The notes below the pieces were generated by a model. The model did not search any database and was not told where the DNA came from. It saw only the letters and a list, made by a program, of their open reading frames with translations. Source: an uncultured Pelagibacteraceae bacterium (GTDB lineage Bacteria > Pseudomonadota > Alphaproteobacteria > Pelagibacterales > Pelagibacteraceae). Taken from it: 52,478 bases of DNA. This document shows positions 1 through 8,600 of this stretch, in pieces (the first letter of the stretch is position 1; every line of letters begins with the position of its first letter). The translations under genes and the position numbers were made by a program. Location of the stretch: positions 1 through 52,478 of the forward strand of contig CAJXBA010000006.1 in NCBI GenBank assembly GCA_913050185.1, in the 5' to 3' direction.

Positions 1-24
1 CAATGATTACGAGTCTTACATACA

Positions 25-41
25 GCGTCGCAGACCGGCGC
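25..41. repeat. Short inverted repeat
   Basis: Arms GCGTC and GGCGC enclose a 7-base loop. This gives five pairs, one of them G-T. It is the weakest of the five hairpins in the left edge. Confidence 0.35.
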
Positions 42-72
42 AGCTTTTAAATCCTTTCAAACATGGCTCCTG

Positions 73-91
73 GGATTCCAAATTTGAATCC
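73..91. repeat. Inverted repeat, 6-bp stem
   Basis: Arms GGATTC and GAATCC enclose a 7-base loop. The geometry recalls a tRNA T-arm, but the loop does not carry the TTCRA core, so it is not taken as one. A palindrome CTCGCGAG overlaps its last base (91-98). Confidence 0.5.
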
Positions 92-98
92 TCGCGAG

Positions 99-118
99 CA
101 TCACATGGAGATGTGATG
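99..118. repeat. Inverted repeat, 8-bp stem
   Basis: Perfect arms CATCACAT and ATGTGATG enclose the loop GGAG. There is no T-run beside it, so it does not look like a factor-independent terminator. Confidence 0.6.
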
Positions 119-218
119 TGAACAACATCCCTAATTTTTTCGTCAATCTATGTGCTTCTTTGGAGTCTTTTCTAGAAATTTATTTCCAATAATTACAATA
201 AGAATTCAGTGACCGGGA

Positions 219-239
219 GCAGGTGGCGCAGCCACCTGC
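219..239. repeat. Inverted repeat, strong 9-bp stem
   Basis: Perfect arms GCAGGTGGC and GCCACCTGC enclose the loop GCA. This is the most GC-rich hairpin in the left edge and stands out against the AT-rich surroundings. It lies 7 bases before the next hairpin at 246-264. Confidence 0.7.
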
Positions 240-245
240 GACTTT

Positions 246-264
246 CAAAAACACTGTGTTTTTG
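246..264. repeat. Inverted repeat, 8-bp A/T-rich stem
   Basis: Perfect arms CAAAAACA and TGTTTTTG enclose the loop CTG. On the plus strand the stem is followed within a few bases by a T-run (269-273), giving a terminator-like shape. No plus-strand gene ends just before it. Confidence 0.55.
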
Positions 265-333
265 AGTCTTTTTGATTAGGGTGTTAGTAACAAGGTAGGA
301 ACAGATTTTAAAAAGAGATTTTTGAATCTTTTT
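259..333. repeat. Near-identical 15-base repeat with 60-bp period
   Basis: TTTTTGAGTCTTTTT at 259-273 recurs as TTTTTGAATCTTTTT at 319-333, exactly 60 bases later with one mismatch. A related GAGTCTTTT occurs at 163-171. Each carries a GANTC core, the recognition sequence of the alphaproteobacterial CcrM methylase. The site is common enough that this may be incidental. Confidence 0.45.
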
Positions 334-373
334 ATGCGAATTTATGATAAGATTTTCGGAAGATTTGGAGTGA

Positions 374-418
374 CTACTAATTACAAATCAGTTGCTCTAC
401 CAATTGAGCTATAGGGGC
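374..418 (-). pseudogene. tRNA-Thr(UGU), 5' part only
   Basis: Read on the minus strand from 418, the sequence shows the acceptor 5' strand GCCCCTA, TA, a D-arm (GCTC/GAGC with an 8-base loop holding GG), and an anticodon arm with stem ACTGA/TTAGT, one G-U pair and loop TTTGTAA. The anticodon is therefore UGU, for threonine. After position 45 the tRNA stops. No T-arm, no TAGGGGC acceptor 3' strand and no CCA follow on the minus strand down to base 1. The gene sits 34 bases downstream of rlmB in the same direction, behind a plausible promoter. It could be a remnant left by an insertion, a tRNA interrupted by a long insertion whose 3' half lies outside the window, or an assembly break. Confidence 0.7.
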
Positions 419-429
419 CTGCGGTTTTG

Positions 430-456
430 TTTATAGTGAAACGAAAGCGAGTTCAA
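430..456 (-). promoter_or_regulatory. Possible promoter of the tRNA-Thr fragment
   Basis: On the minus strand TTGAAC (456-451) and TATAAA (435-430) are separated by 15 bases, with the tRNA 5' end 11 bases further on. The -35 element overlaps the stop codon of rlmB. The spacing is shorter than ideal, so this is only a candidate. Confidence 0.35.
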
Positions 457-1211
457 CCGAGTAATTTTTTTTTTAAATTATCAATATAGTGAAATACTAC
501 AGCAGCTGAATTGGAAATATTAAGGCTTTCCACTGTTCTATTTATATTGATTTTTAATAAAAAATCGGAATTTTTTGATGTTTGATATTTTATTCCATAT
601 CCCTCTGAACCAAAGAGAATAACGTTATTTCCATTCCAATCGTGTTTGGTGAAATCCTTGTTGGCATTATTATCAAATCCACAAATCCAAAAATTTTTAG
701 TTTTTAAATATTTTAATGTTGCATTTATATTTGAAACTTCGAATATATTAATATGTTCTATACATCCACTTGCGCTTTTATATAATAGCCTGCTTTCGCT
801 GGGAAAAGATCTTTCTTTGACAATTAATCCATCAATATTAAATGAAGCTGCGCTTCTAATTATAGAGCCAATGTTTCTGGGGTCAGTTACCTCCTCTAAA
901 GCAACAAAAATAATATCTTTTTTTGCATTTGTTAACTTTAAATAATCCTTAATTTTTATTTCTTCTAAATGTTCGATTTCAGCAATTAAACCTTGATGTG
1001 ATATATTATCTTTTGAGCACAAACGATCCAATTCAATTTTAGTTTTGTAATAAATTTTTACATTTTTTAAAAGATTATGATTGGGATTTTCTTTATTTAT
1101 AGTTTTTTTAGAATCTTCTGTTAATAAGATTTTTAATACTCTACGACGAGGGTTTTTCAGAGCTTCAGTTACAGCGTGTTTACCTGCTATTAAAAAAGTG
1201 GATTTTTTCAT
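453..1211 (-). CDS. rlmB: 23S rRNA 2'-O-ribose methyltransferase, SpoU/RlmB type
   Basis: This 252-residue SpoU-family (SPOUT, trefoil-knot) methyltransferase probably makes Gm2251 in the 23S rRNA P-loop from S-adenosylmethionine. All three SpoU motifs are visible: EEVTDPRNIGSIIRSA in the middle (the NxGxxxR core), ILFGSEGYGI, and NRTVESLNISNSAAV near the C-terminus. An N-terminal substrate-binding domain precedes them. The start at 1211 (MKKSTFLIAGKHAVTEAL) matches the family N-terminus; a longer frame to 1262 would add an unusual hydrophobic leader. It diverges from the tRNA-Tyr/tRNA-Gly/tuf unit, the same arrangement as in many alphaproteobacteria. TrmH is the nearest alternative, but the length and the N-terminal domain favour RlmB. 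Confidence 0.88.
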   Translation of the reverse strand: MKKSTFLIAGKHAVTEALKNPRRRVLKILLTEDSKKTINKENPNHNLLKNVKIYYKTKIELDRLCSKDNISHQGLIAEIEHLEEIKIKDYLKLTNAKKDIIFVALEEVTDPRNIGSIIRSAASFNIDGLIVKERSFPSESRLLYKSASGCIEHINIFEVSNINATLKYLKTKNFWICGFDNNANKDFTKHDWNGNNVILFGSEGYGIKYQTSKNSDFLLKININRTVESLNISNSAAVVFHYIDNLKKKLLG

Positions 1212-1331
1212 GTCTTTTTGGCAAATTACTTGGATTAATAACATATTCTTTGCCAAAATCATTTATTGCATTTGTTTAAGAAGATGATTATAAAACCTTG
1301 TTGAATAAGGCTTTATTGTCACTAAAGGTAA

Positions 1332-1344
1332 CCTCCGTGTATTC

Positions 1345-1349
<5 letters not shown>
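1332..1349 (+). promoter_or_regulatory. Leader hairpin overlapping the 5' end of tRNA-Tyr
   Basis: Arms CCTCCG (1332-1337) and CGGAGG (1344-1349) form a perfect 6-bp stem with a 6-base loop. The 3' arm is the start of mature tRNA-Tyr, whose acceptor strand begins at 1345. The leader therefore mimics the 3' acceptor strand (CCCCTCC at 1420-1426) and could compete with it for pairing in the primary transcript. Confidence 0.5.
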
Positions 1350-1430
<81 letters not shown>

Positions 1431-1478
1431 TTCAAGAAAGTTTAATGCAACGAGCGAGTGTGATACGTTTGGAATGAT

Positions 1479-1552
1479 GCGGGTGTAGTTCAATGGTAGA
1501 ACACCAGCCTTCCAAGCTGGTCGTGAGGGTTCGATTCCCTTCACCCGCTCCA
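1479..1552 (+). tRNA. tRNA-Gly(UCC)
   Basis: This is a 74-base tRNA with acceptor strands GCGGGTG and CACCCGC. The anticodon arm CCAGC/GCTGG has loop CTTCCAA, giving anticodon TCC at 1511-1513. The T-arm contains GGTTCGATTCC, and CCA is encoded. It lies 48 bases after tRNA-Tyr and 40 before tuf, and is probably co-transcribed with both. Confidence 0.97.
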
Positions 1553-1592
1553 AGAGTTTGGTATGAATTAGAAAATTATAGAGGTAATAAAA

Positions 1593-2786
1593 ATGGCAGA
1601 AAAGAAAAAATTTGTAAGAAATAAACCGCATGCTAACGTGGGTACAATTGGTCATGTCGATCATGGAAAAACTACATTAACTGCAGCAATAACAAAAATT
1701 TTATCTGAAAAGGGTGGAGCGGAATATATTGCTTATGATCAAATTGATAAAGCTCCAGAAGAAAAAGAAAGAGGAATAACTATAGCAACTGCTCACGTTG
1801 AATTTGAAACTGACAAAAGACACTATGCCCACGTAGATTGTCCTGGACACGCTGATTATGTAAAAAATATGATAACTGGTGCAGCACAAATGGATGGCGC
1901 TATACTTGTTGTTAGCGCTACAGATGGACCAATGCCACAAACCAGGGAACATGTTCTTTTAGCAAGACAAGTAGGAGTTCCTGCAATTGTCGTTTACTTG
2001 AACAAAGTAGATCAAGTAAAGGATAAAGAACTTTTAGATTTAGTGGTTGAAGAAATACGTGAACTCTTAACTTCATATAAATTTCCTGGTGACAAAATTC
2101 CTATTATCAAAGGATCTGCACTGAATGCACTTGAAGGTAAAGATGAAGCAACTGGAAAAAATTCAGTTATAGAATTAATGAAAGCTATTGATGAACATAT
2201 ACCCCAACCCGAAAGACCTAAAGATAAACCATTTTTAATGCCGGTTGAGGATGTTTTTACTATATCAGGTCGAGGAACTGTTGCGACAGGTCGTGTTGAA
2301 CAAGGAGTTGTTAAAACTGGTGAAGAAGTTGAAATAGTTGGAATCAAGGACACCAAGAAAACGGTGTGCACAGGTGTTGAAATGTTTAGAAAACTTTTAG
2401 ATACTGGAGAAGCTGGAGATAACATTGGAGCTTTATTAAGAGGAGTTGAAAGAGCTGATATTGAAAGAGGCCAAGTATTAGCAAAACCTGGATCAGTTAC
2501 ACCTCATACTAAATTTGAGGCTCAAGCGTATATATTGAAAAAAGAAGAAGGTGGCAGACATACACCTTTTTTCTCAAAATATAGACCTCAGTTCTATTTT
2601 AGGACCACAGATGTTACTGGTGAAGTTGAACTTCCATCTGGTACAGAAATGATTATGCCTGGTGATGATTCAAAATTTACTGTAAAGTTAATAACTCCAA
2701 TTGCAATGAATGAAAAATTGAACTTTGCTATTAGAGAGGGTGGAAAGACAGTCGGAGCTGGAGTTGTAACCAAGATTTTAGAGTAA
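1593..2786 (+). CDS. tuf: Translation elongation factor Tu
   Basis: EF-Tu is the GTPase that carries aminoacyl-tRNA to the ribosomal A site. It is 397 residues, the normal length. The P-loop GHVDHGKT lies at residues 20-27, followed by the switch II DCPGH, NKVD for guanine recognition, and the two C-terminal beta-barrel domains ending in [11 protein letters not shown] good ribosome binding site (GAGGT) lies 9 bases before the ATG. It is the only tuf in the window: the usual str-operon copy between fusA and rpsJ is missing. The stop codon is only 6 bases from tRNA-Trp, so processing of that tRNA would create the 3' end of the tuf message. Confidence 0.98.
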   Translation: MAEKKKFVRNKPHANVGTIGHVDHGKTTLTAAITKILSEKGGAEYIAYDQIDKAPEEKERGITIATAHVEFETDKRHYAHVDCPGHADYVKNMITGAAQMDGAILVVSATDGPMPQTREHVLLARQVGVPAIVVYLNKVDQVKDKELLDLVVEEIRELLTSYKFPGDKIPIIKGSALNALEGKDEATGKNSVIELMKAIDEHIPQPERPKDKPFLMPVEDVFTISGRGTVATGRVEQGVVKTGEEVEIVGIKDTKKTVCTGVEMFRKLLDTGEAGDNIGALLRGVERADIERGQVLAKPGSVTPHTKFEAQAYILKKEEGGRHTPFFSKYRPQFYFRTTDVTGEVELPSGTEMIMPGDDSKFTVKLITPIAMNEKLNFAIREGGKTVGAGVVTKILE

Positions 2787-2792
2787 GCTCTT

Positions 2793-2868
2793 AGGAGCGT
2801 AGCTCAATTGGTAGAGCGCCGGTCTCCAAAACCGGAGGTTGGGGGTTCGATTCCCTCCGCTCCTGCCA
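2793..2868 (+). tRNA. tRNA-Trp(CCA)
   Basis: This is a 76-base tRNA with acceptor strands AGGAGCG and CGCTCCT and discriminator G. The anticodon arm CCGGT/ACCGG has loop CTCCAAA, giving anticodon CCA at 2826-2828. The T-arm has GGTTCGATTCC, and CCA is encoded. It is squeezed between tuf (6 bases) and secE (18 bases), so it is almost certainly cut from a polycistronic transcript. Confidence 0.97.
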
Positions 2869-2886
2869 AAGAAGGTATGTAGAAAG

Positions 2887-3078
2887 ATGTTTAATCCGTT
2901 AAAATTTGTTCAAAGTGTGAAACAAGAAGCGTTTAAAGTGACTTGGCCTACCAGAAAAGATGTTTTGATTGGCTCATTGATGGTTTTTGTTTTAGCTGCG
3001 CTAGCTGCAATTTTTTTTTTACTTTTAGATCAAATTTACAAATTCTTGTTGGATATAATTTTAACTATTAATATTTAA
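2887..3078 (+). CDS. secE: Preprotein translocase subunit SecE
   Basis: SecE is the small clamp subunit of the SecYEG channel in the inner membrane. This is the short, 63-residue form. An amphipathic helix (FVQSVKQEAFKVTWPT) with the conserved KVTWP is followed by a single transmembrane helix at about residues 26-50. The ATG at 2887 is chosen because it begins the conserved domain; a frame opening at 2839 would start inside tRNA-Trp. The gene sits between tRNA-Trp and nusG, its classic position. Confidence 0.93.
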   Translation: MFNPLKFVQSVKQEAFKVTWPTRKDVLIGSLMVFVLAALAAIFFLLLDQIYKFLLDIILTINI

Positions 3079-3079
3079 T

Positions 3080-3607
3080 ATGAACAATTGGTATATAATT
3101 CAAACTTATTCGGGTTTTGAACAAAAAGTGGCTGAAACGTTAAAGGATATTATTGAAAGCAAACAATTAAATGAAAAAATAGAAGAAGTTCTGGTGCCTT
3201 TACATGAAGTTACTGAAGTAAAAAGAGGAAAAAGAGTTCAAAGAAAAAAAAAATATTTTCCAAGTTATGTTTTAGTAAAAATGGAAATGAACAAGGAATA
3301 TTATCATATGATAAATAATATCCAAAAGGTTACTGGTTTTTTGGGCACCAAAGGAAATCCAATTCCGATTCCAGCACAAGAAATTGATAAAATCATGGGC
3401 CGTATTAAAGAAGGTGCGTTGGCACCAGAAACACTTGTCAGTTTTGATATTGGTGAGCAAGTAAGAGTTTGTGAGGGTCCTTTTGCTTCTTTTAGTGGTT
3501 TAGTAGAAGAAATAGATGAAGAAAAATCTAGACTTAAGGTATCAGTCTCGATTTTTGGAAGACCTACTCCAATTGATCTCGAATATAAACAGGTAGAAAA
3601 ATTTTAA
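3080..3607 (+). CDS. nusG: Transcription antitermination factor NusG
   Basis: NusG binds RNA polymerase, suppresses pausing, and links to Rho or to ribosomal S10. It has 175 residues. The NGN domain begins with [18 protein letters not shown] and includes the KYFPSYVLV strand; a C-terminal KOW domain contains the segment [19 protein letters not shown]. It starts one base after the secE stop, so translation is likely coupled. No insert is present in the NGN domain. Confidence 0.97.
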   Translation: MNNWYIIQTYSGFEQKVAETLKDIIESKQLNEKIEEVLVPLHEVTEVKRGKRVQRKKKYFPSYVLVKMEMNKEYYHMINNIQKVTGFLGTKGNPIPIPAQEIDKIMGRIKEGALAPETLVSFDIGEQVRVCEGPFASFSGLVEEIDEEKSRLKVSVSIFGRPTPIDLEYKQVEKF

Positions 3608-3609
3608 TT

Positions 3610-4035
3610 ATGGCTAAAGAAATTCTTGGTTATGTTAAATTACAAATTAAAGGAGGACAAGCAAATCCTGCTCCACCCGTGGGTCCAGCACTAGGGCAAA
3701 GAGGTATTAATATTATGGACTTTTGTAAGACTTTTAACGAAAAAACAAAATCTTTGATGGGAAAACCAGTTCCAGTTGTTGTAACAGTTTATAAAGACAA
3801 GAAGTTTGATATAGCTATCAAGTCACCTCCAGCTTCACATTTTATAAAAGAAGCCGCAAAGTTGAAAAGTGGTTCAAAGGAACCTGGAAGAGTTGTGGTT
3901 GGTTCAATTACAATGAGACAAGCGGAAGAAATAGCTCAAGAAAAAATGAAAGACCTAAACGCTTTTGATTTAAAAGAGGCAACGAAAATTATTTGTGGCT
4001 CTGCAAGATCAATGGGTATAGAGGTAAAAGAATAA
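3610..4035 (+). CDS. rplK: 50S ribosomal protein L11
   Basis: L11 forms the GTPase-associated centre with 23S rRNA helices 43/44. It has 141 residues. The proline-rich N-terminal loop [11 protein letters not shown], where thiostrepton-type antibiotics bind, is intact, and the rRNA-binding C-terminal domain ends in [10 protein letters not shown]. It lies 2 bases after nusG, and its stop overlaps the rplA start (TAATG). Confidence 0.98.
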   Translation: MAKEILGYVKLQIKGGQANPAPPVGPALGQRGINIMDFCKTFNEKTKSLMGKPVPVVVTVYKDKKFDIAIKSPPASHFIKEAAKLKSGSKEPGRVVVGSITMRQAEEIAQEKMKDLNAFDLKEATKIICGSARSMGIEVKE

Positions 4036-4733
4036 TGAAAAAAAAAAGATCAAAAAGATTTAACAAACTATTAGAAAGCTCAAAGGATAAAAAAGGTGAA
4101 ACAATAGAAGAAGCAATCAAAAAGGTTAAAAAAAATTGTACAACAAAATTTGATGAATCTATAGACGTTACTGTTAATTTAAATTTAAAACAAAAAAAAG
4201 AAGAAGTTTCTTTAAGGACTTCGGTCAACTTACCTAACGGGAATGGCAAAAAAATTAAAATTGCAGTACTTTGTGAAGAAAACAAAATTCAAGAAGCCAT
4301 AGAATCGGGCGCTGATTTAACGGGTACGGATAAGATAATTAATGACATTACTGCAGGAAAAATTAAATTTGATAAGCTTGTTTCAACACCAGCAATGATG
4401 TCTAAAATGGGAAAATTGGGTAAAATTTTGGGACCTAAAGGCTTAATGCCAAATCCAAAAATTGGAACAGTAACAAATAATATCAAATTTATTGTTAAGT
4501 CATTAAAATCTGGACAAATAGAAATTAAAAATGACAAGGATGGAAATGTCGCTGCATCTATAGGAAAAAAAAGTTTTTCTGATATAAAAATTAAAGAAAA
4601 TTATGATTCATTTTTAAAAACTATAATGAAAGAAAAACCAAAAAGTATTAGAGGTAATTTTATTTTATCAGCTTTCTTGACTTCCACTATGGGAATTTCT
4701 TGTAAGTTAAAATTAGGTAAACAACCATCATGA
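4035..4733 (+). CDS. rplA: 50S ribosomal protein L1
   Basis: L1 forms the mobile L1 stalk next to the E site and in many bacteria represses its own operon. It has 232 residues, the usual length. The signature GPKGLMPNPKIGTVT is present. The ATG at 4035 shares one base with the rplK stop; an in-frame opening at 3993 would lie inside rplK and add a non-homologous 14-residue leader. The 3' end overlaps rplJ by four bases (ATGA). Confidence 0.97.
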   Translation: MKKKRSKRFNKLLESSKDKKGETIEEAIKKVKKNCTTKFDESIDVTVNLNLKQKKEEVSLRTSVNLPNGNGKKIKIAVLCEENKIQEAIESGADLTGTDKIINDITAGKIKFDKLVSTPAMMSKMGKLGKILGPKGLMPNPKIGTVTNNIKFIVKSLKSGQIEIKNDKDGNVAASIGKKSFSDIKIKENYDSFLKTIMKEKPKSIRGNFILSAFLTSTMGISCKLKLGKQPS

Positions 4734-5242
4734 TGACCAAAGATAAAAAAAAAATTTATATAGAAGAAATGAAAAATTTCTTTAAAAACAATGCTTCTGT
4801 TTTTGTAACCCATTATCAAGGTCTCACGGTAAAACAAATTGACAAATTAAAAGCGGAAATGAGAAAGCATGGAATTCTCTTTAAAATTACTAAAAATAGG
4901 ATTACAAAACTAGCTTTAGAAGGTAGTAAATTTAAGAAACTGGAAAATTTATTTTCTGGACCCACGGCTGTAGCACTTTCACAAGATGCTATTATCTCTG
5001 CAAAGATACTGACTAGATTTGCAAAAAATAATTCAAATTTAAAAATTATTGGTGGAATCATGGAAAACGAGCCACTTTCAACTCTAGATGTGGAAAAAAT
5101 AGCCACATTGCCAACTTTAAAAGAAGCAAGGGCTAAAATAGTGTGTATTTTAACTATGCCAGCACAAAAAATAATAAGTATTTTACTTGCGCCGGGCTCA
5201 AAAATTGCTATTTTGGCGCACGCAAAAAGTAAAAAAGTATAA
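4730..5242 (+). CDS. rplJ: 50S ribosomal protein L10
   Basis: L10 is the base of the L12 stalk; its C-terminal helix carries the L7/L12 dimers. It has 170 residues, a normal length. The N-terminal rRNA-binding domain has the pattern VFVTHYQGLTVKQIDKL. Two adjacent ATG codons (4730 and 4733) could start it; the first overlaps the rplA stop as ATGA. Because the genes overlap, the L10-L12 autoregulatory leader known from E. coli has no room just upstream of rplJ. Confidence 0.96.
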   Translation: MMTKDKKKIYIEEMKNFFKNNASVFVTHYQGLTVKQIDKLKAEMRKHGILFKITKNRITKLALEGSKFKKLENLFSGPTAVALSQDAIISAKILTRFAKNNSNLKIIGGIMENEPLSTLDVEKIATLPTLKEARAKIVCILTMPAQKIISILLAPGSKIAILAHAKSKKV

Positions 5243-5254
5243 AACAATATTTTC

Positions 5255-5626
5255 ATGGCAGATTTAAATAAAATCATAGACGAGTTATCAAAACTTACTG
5301 TTGTTGAGGCAGCTGAACTTTCTAAGCAATTAGAAGAAAAATGGGGAGTGTCAGCAGCGACAGCGGTTGCTGCAGCACCTACTGCTGGTGAAGTAGCTAC
5401 ACAAGCTGAAGAAAAAACTGATTTTACGGTATTTCTTGCAGCTGCAGGGGACAAAAAAATTAATGTTATTAAAGAAGTTAGGGCATTTGCGGCTTTAGGT
5501 TTGAAGGAAGCTAAAGATTTGGTTGATGGTGCACCAAAGGAAATAAAAAAAGGAGTGCCAAAAAAAGAAGCTGAAGAAGTTAAGAAAAAACTTGAGGCAG
5601 CCGGAGCTAAAATAGAATTAAAATAA
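5255..5626 (+). CDS. rplL: 50S ribosomal protein L7/L12
   Basis: L7/L12 is the multicopy stalk protein that recruits and stimulates translation GTPases. It has 123 residues. An N-terminal dimerisation helix pair, an Ala/Thr/Glu-rich hinge (about residues 33-53) and a compact C-terminal domain ([20 protein letters not shown] onward) are all visible. It follows rplJ by 12 bases and is followed by a hairpin before rpoB. Confidence 0.97.
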   Translation: MADLNKIIDELSKLTVVEAAELSKQLEEKWGVSAATAVAAAPTAGEVATQAEEKTDFTVFLAAAGDKKINVIKEVRAFAALGLKEAKDLVDGAPKEIKKGVPKKEAEEVKKKLEAAGAKIELK

Positions 5627-5649
5627 TATTTGGTTAAATTAATAATTTT

Positions 5650-5673
5650 AGTTTACACCGTGAGGTGTAAATT
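5650..5673 (+). promoter_or_regulatory. GNRA hairpin holding the rpoB ribosome binding site
   Basis: Arms TTTACACC (5652-5659) and GGTGTAAA (5664-5671) enclose the tetraloop GTGA, a GNRA loop. One G-T and one A-T pair can extend the stem outward. The best Shine-Dalgarno match for rpoB, GAGGTG (5662-5667), spans the loop and the 3' arm, 11 bases before the ATG. The structure may be an RNA-processing or translation-control site between the ribosomal and polymerase genes, where E. coli has an attenuator and an RNase III site. It lacks a T-run, so it is unlikely to be a strong terminator. Confidence 0.65.
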
Positions 5674-5678
5674 TTAGT

Positions 5679-8600
5679 ATGCAATTATCTTTTACTGAGA
5701 AAAAAAGCATCAGAAAAAGTTTTGGTAAGTTAGGTGAGTCTCTATCAATACCTGATTTGATTGAGGTTCAAAAGAGATCGTATAATCAGTTTTTGTCTTC
5801 AAAAAAAAATTCTGACGTAAATCGACTTAAAGGATTGGAAAAGGTTTTTAAGCATATTTTTCCTATCGATGAAATGTCAGATAAAGCAACTTTGGAATTT
5901 TTATCTTATCGTTTAGAAAAACCAAAATTTGATGTTGAGGAATGTAGGCAAAGAGATTTGACTTATGCTTCGGCTCTAAAACCAACCCTTCGCTTAGTTG
6001 TTTATGATATAGACCAAGAAAACAATACAAAACAAATACTTTCAGCAAAAGAACAAGAAGTTTATATGGGAGAAATACCATTAATGACTTCAAGTGGAAC
6101 TTTTGTAGTTAATGGTGTGGAGAGAGTTGTCGTTAATCAAATGCATAGAAGTCCGGGTGTTTTTTTTGATCATGACAAAGGAAAGACACATGCCAGCGGT
6201 AAATTACTTTTTAATTGCAGAGTGATTCCTAACAGAGGATCTTGGTTGGATTTTGAGTATGACGTTAAAGATATATTATACTTTAGAATAGATAGAAAAA
6301 AAAAACTTCCAATTACAACTTTACTATATGCACTGGGATACAGTAGAACTGAGATATTAGATTTGTTTTATGATTTTAAAACTTTCAAATATGACAACGA
6401 ATCTAGCAAATGGAGAACCAAGTTCAATCCAAATGACTATAAACGTCCAATTAAATTAAAATATGATGTCATAGATTCTGATAATAAAAAAGTATTAAAA
6501 AAAGGATCTAAAATCAACTTTGTTATTGCCAATAAAATGCATGACGAAGGTTTGAAAGATATTTTTGTTTCATCTGATTTTTTTTTAGGAGCTTATGTAA
6601 AAGAAAACTTACTTGATCCGGCAACGGATGAAGTATTATTAAAATCTGGCTCTCCTATTACACAAGAAAATTTTGATAAAATAAGAGAGTTAAATATTAA
6701 CGCTCTCAAGATAGTTGACGTAGATCCCATAAATAAAGGACCTTACTTAATCGATACTTTAAATATTGATAAAAATGACTCTAAAGAAAGTGCGATTAAT
6801 GATATTTACAAAGTTTTAAGGCCAGGCGAACCCCCGACTTTTGATGTGGCAAAAACGATATTTAATAATTTGTTTTTTACATCTGAACGTTATGATCTTT
6901 CGGATGTGGGAAGAGTGAAATTAAATAGCAAACTAAATCTTGAATGCAATAATGAAATCTCGATATTAAGAAACGATGATATTATAGCAATCATAAAGCA
7001 TATGCTTGAACTGAGAGATGGTAAAAGAGAAATTGATGACATAGATCATTTGGGAAATCGTAGAGTAAGATCCGTAGGCGAATTAGTAGAAAATCAGTTC
7101 AGAATTGGCCTTTTGAGAATGGAGAGAGTTGTAAAAGAAAAAATGTCGACTTTATTAGAAATAGAAACTTCTATGCCACAAGATTTAATCAATCCTCGGC
7201 CAATAACTGCAGCAATGAAAGATTTTTTTGCAACATCTCAGTTATCTCAATTCATGGATCAAACAAATCCACTATCTGAAATAACACATAAGAGAAGAGT
7301 TTCAGCTCTAGGTCCTGGAGGTCTTACCAGGGAAAGAGCCGGATTTGAAGTTAGAGATGTTCATCCAACACATTATGGAAGAATATGTCCTATAGAAACT
7401 CCTGAAGGTCCGAATATTGGACTGATAAATAGTTTAGCAACATATTCTAGAGTTAATAAATACGGTTTTATTGAAAGTCCTTACAGGAAAGTAATAGACG
7501 GTAAAGTTACCAATAATATAGAATATTTATCTGCATCAGCCGAAGCAAACTTTACAATAGCGACAGCAAATTCACTTATTAATAAAGACGGTTATTTTAC
7601 TGAGGAACTTGTATCATGCAGAAAGTCACTCAATTTTGTACTTAGCAAACCTGAGATGATTGAATACGTTGACGTATCTCCAAAACAATTAGTTTCGGTA
7701 GCTGCTTCACTAATTCCTTTTTTGGAAAATGATGATGCAAACAGAGCTTTAATGGGATCAAATATGATGCGCCAGGCAGTTCCCTTAGTAAAACCTGAGT
7801 CACCATTAGTTGGAACAGGAATCGAACGAGATGTTGCCATCGATTCAGGAGTAGCGATTATAGCCAAGAGAGATGGTATAGTCGATAAAATTGATGGAAA
7901 AAGGATAGTTGTTAAGGCTACCGAAACAGATTTATCAAAGTCGGGAGTAGATATTTACAATTTACTTAAATTTCAAAAATCAAATCAAAATACATGCATC
8001 AACCAGAGACCTTTGGTAAAAATTGGTGATCTTATTAAAAAAGGAGATATTATAGCGGATGGTCCCGCAACCAAGCTGGGAGAGTTAGCATTAGGAAGAA
8101 ATGTTACGGTAGCTTTTATGCCTTGGCTTGGTTACAATTTTGAGGATTCTATTTTAATTTCTGAAAGATGTGTAACTGACGATGTTTTCACCTCAATTCA
8201 TATTGAGGAATATGAATCGATGGCTAGAGATACAAAATTAGGAACAGAAGACATAACAAGAGATATACCAAATACAAGTGAAGAATTATTAAGAAATTTA
8301 GATGAATCAGGCGTAGTTTATATAGGAGCAGAAGTAAAAGCGGGAGATATACTTGTGGGTAAAGTTACACCCAAAGGTGACACAATCTCGAATCCTGAAG
8401 AAAAATTATTAAGATCTATTTTTGGAGAAAAAGCTACTGATGTTAAAGATACTTCTCTAAAAATGCCACCAGGAAGCAATGGAATAGTTATTGATGTGAG
8501 AGTTTTTAATAGACATGGAATAGAAAAAGATGAACGATCTATGGCAATTGAAAGGGCTGAGATAGAATCTGATCAAGAAGATAAAGTTGTAGAGGAAGAG

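Larger units (their letters stand above)
1..373. other. Structured non-coding left edge, function unknown
   Basis: No open reading frame of useful length and no recognisable RNA family was found on either strand. The stretch is rich in short perfect inverted repeats (25-41, 73-91, 99-118, 219-239, 246-264) and has a near-repeat of 15 bases at 259-273 and 319-333. It is locally more GC-rich than the rest of the window around 20-45 and 210-240. It begins where the tRNA-Thr fragment at 374-418 stops. It could be the end of an integrated element, a structured RNA read from the tRNA promoter, or an assembly join at the edge. The sequence alone does not decide. Confidence 0.5.

Noticed and set aside
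61-100. Possible 3' half (T-arm and acceptor) of the broken tRNA-Thr on the minus strand
   Set aside because: The hairpin GGATTC/GAATCC has a 7-base loop, but without the TTCRA core in the right place, and CAGGAGCC fits the acceptor with two mismatches and no CCA.
64-117. Short frame ATGGCTCCTGG... on the plus strand
   Set aside because: It encodes only 17 residues with no ribosome binding site and runs through two hairpins.
287-298. GTAACAAGGTAG, identical to a stretch near the 3' end of 16S rRNA
   Set aside because: The match ends after 12 bases; the following CCGTAGGGGAACC and anti-Shine-Dalgarno end are absent, so it is probably coincidence and no rRNA gene is called.
374-418. Group I intron in tRNA-Thr
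   Set aside because: Bacterial tRNA group I introns sit in the anticodon loop, but here the complete anticodon arm precedes the break, and no 3' exon is found.
4816-5454. Minus-strand 212-residue frame opposite rplJ and rplL
   Set aside because: It is antisense to two clear ribosomal genes, and its Ala/Ser-rich composition simply mirrors their codons.
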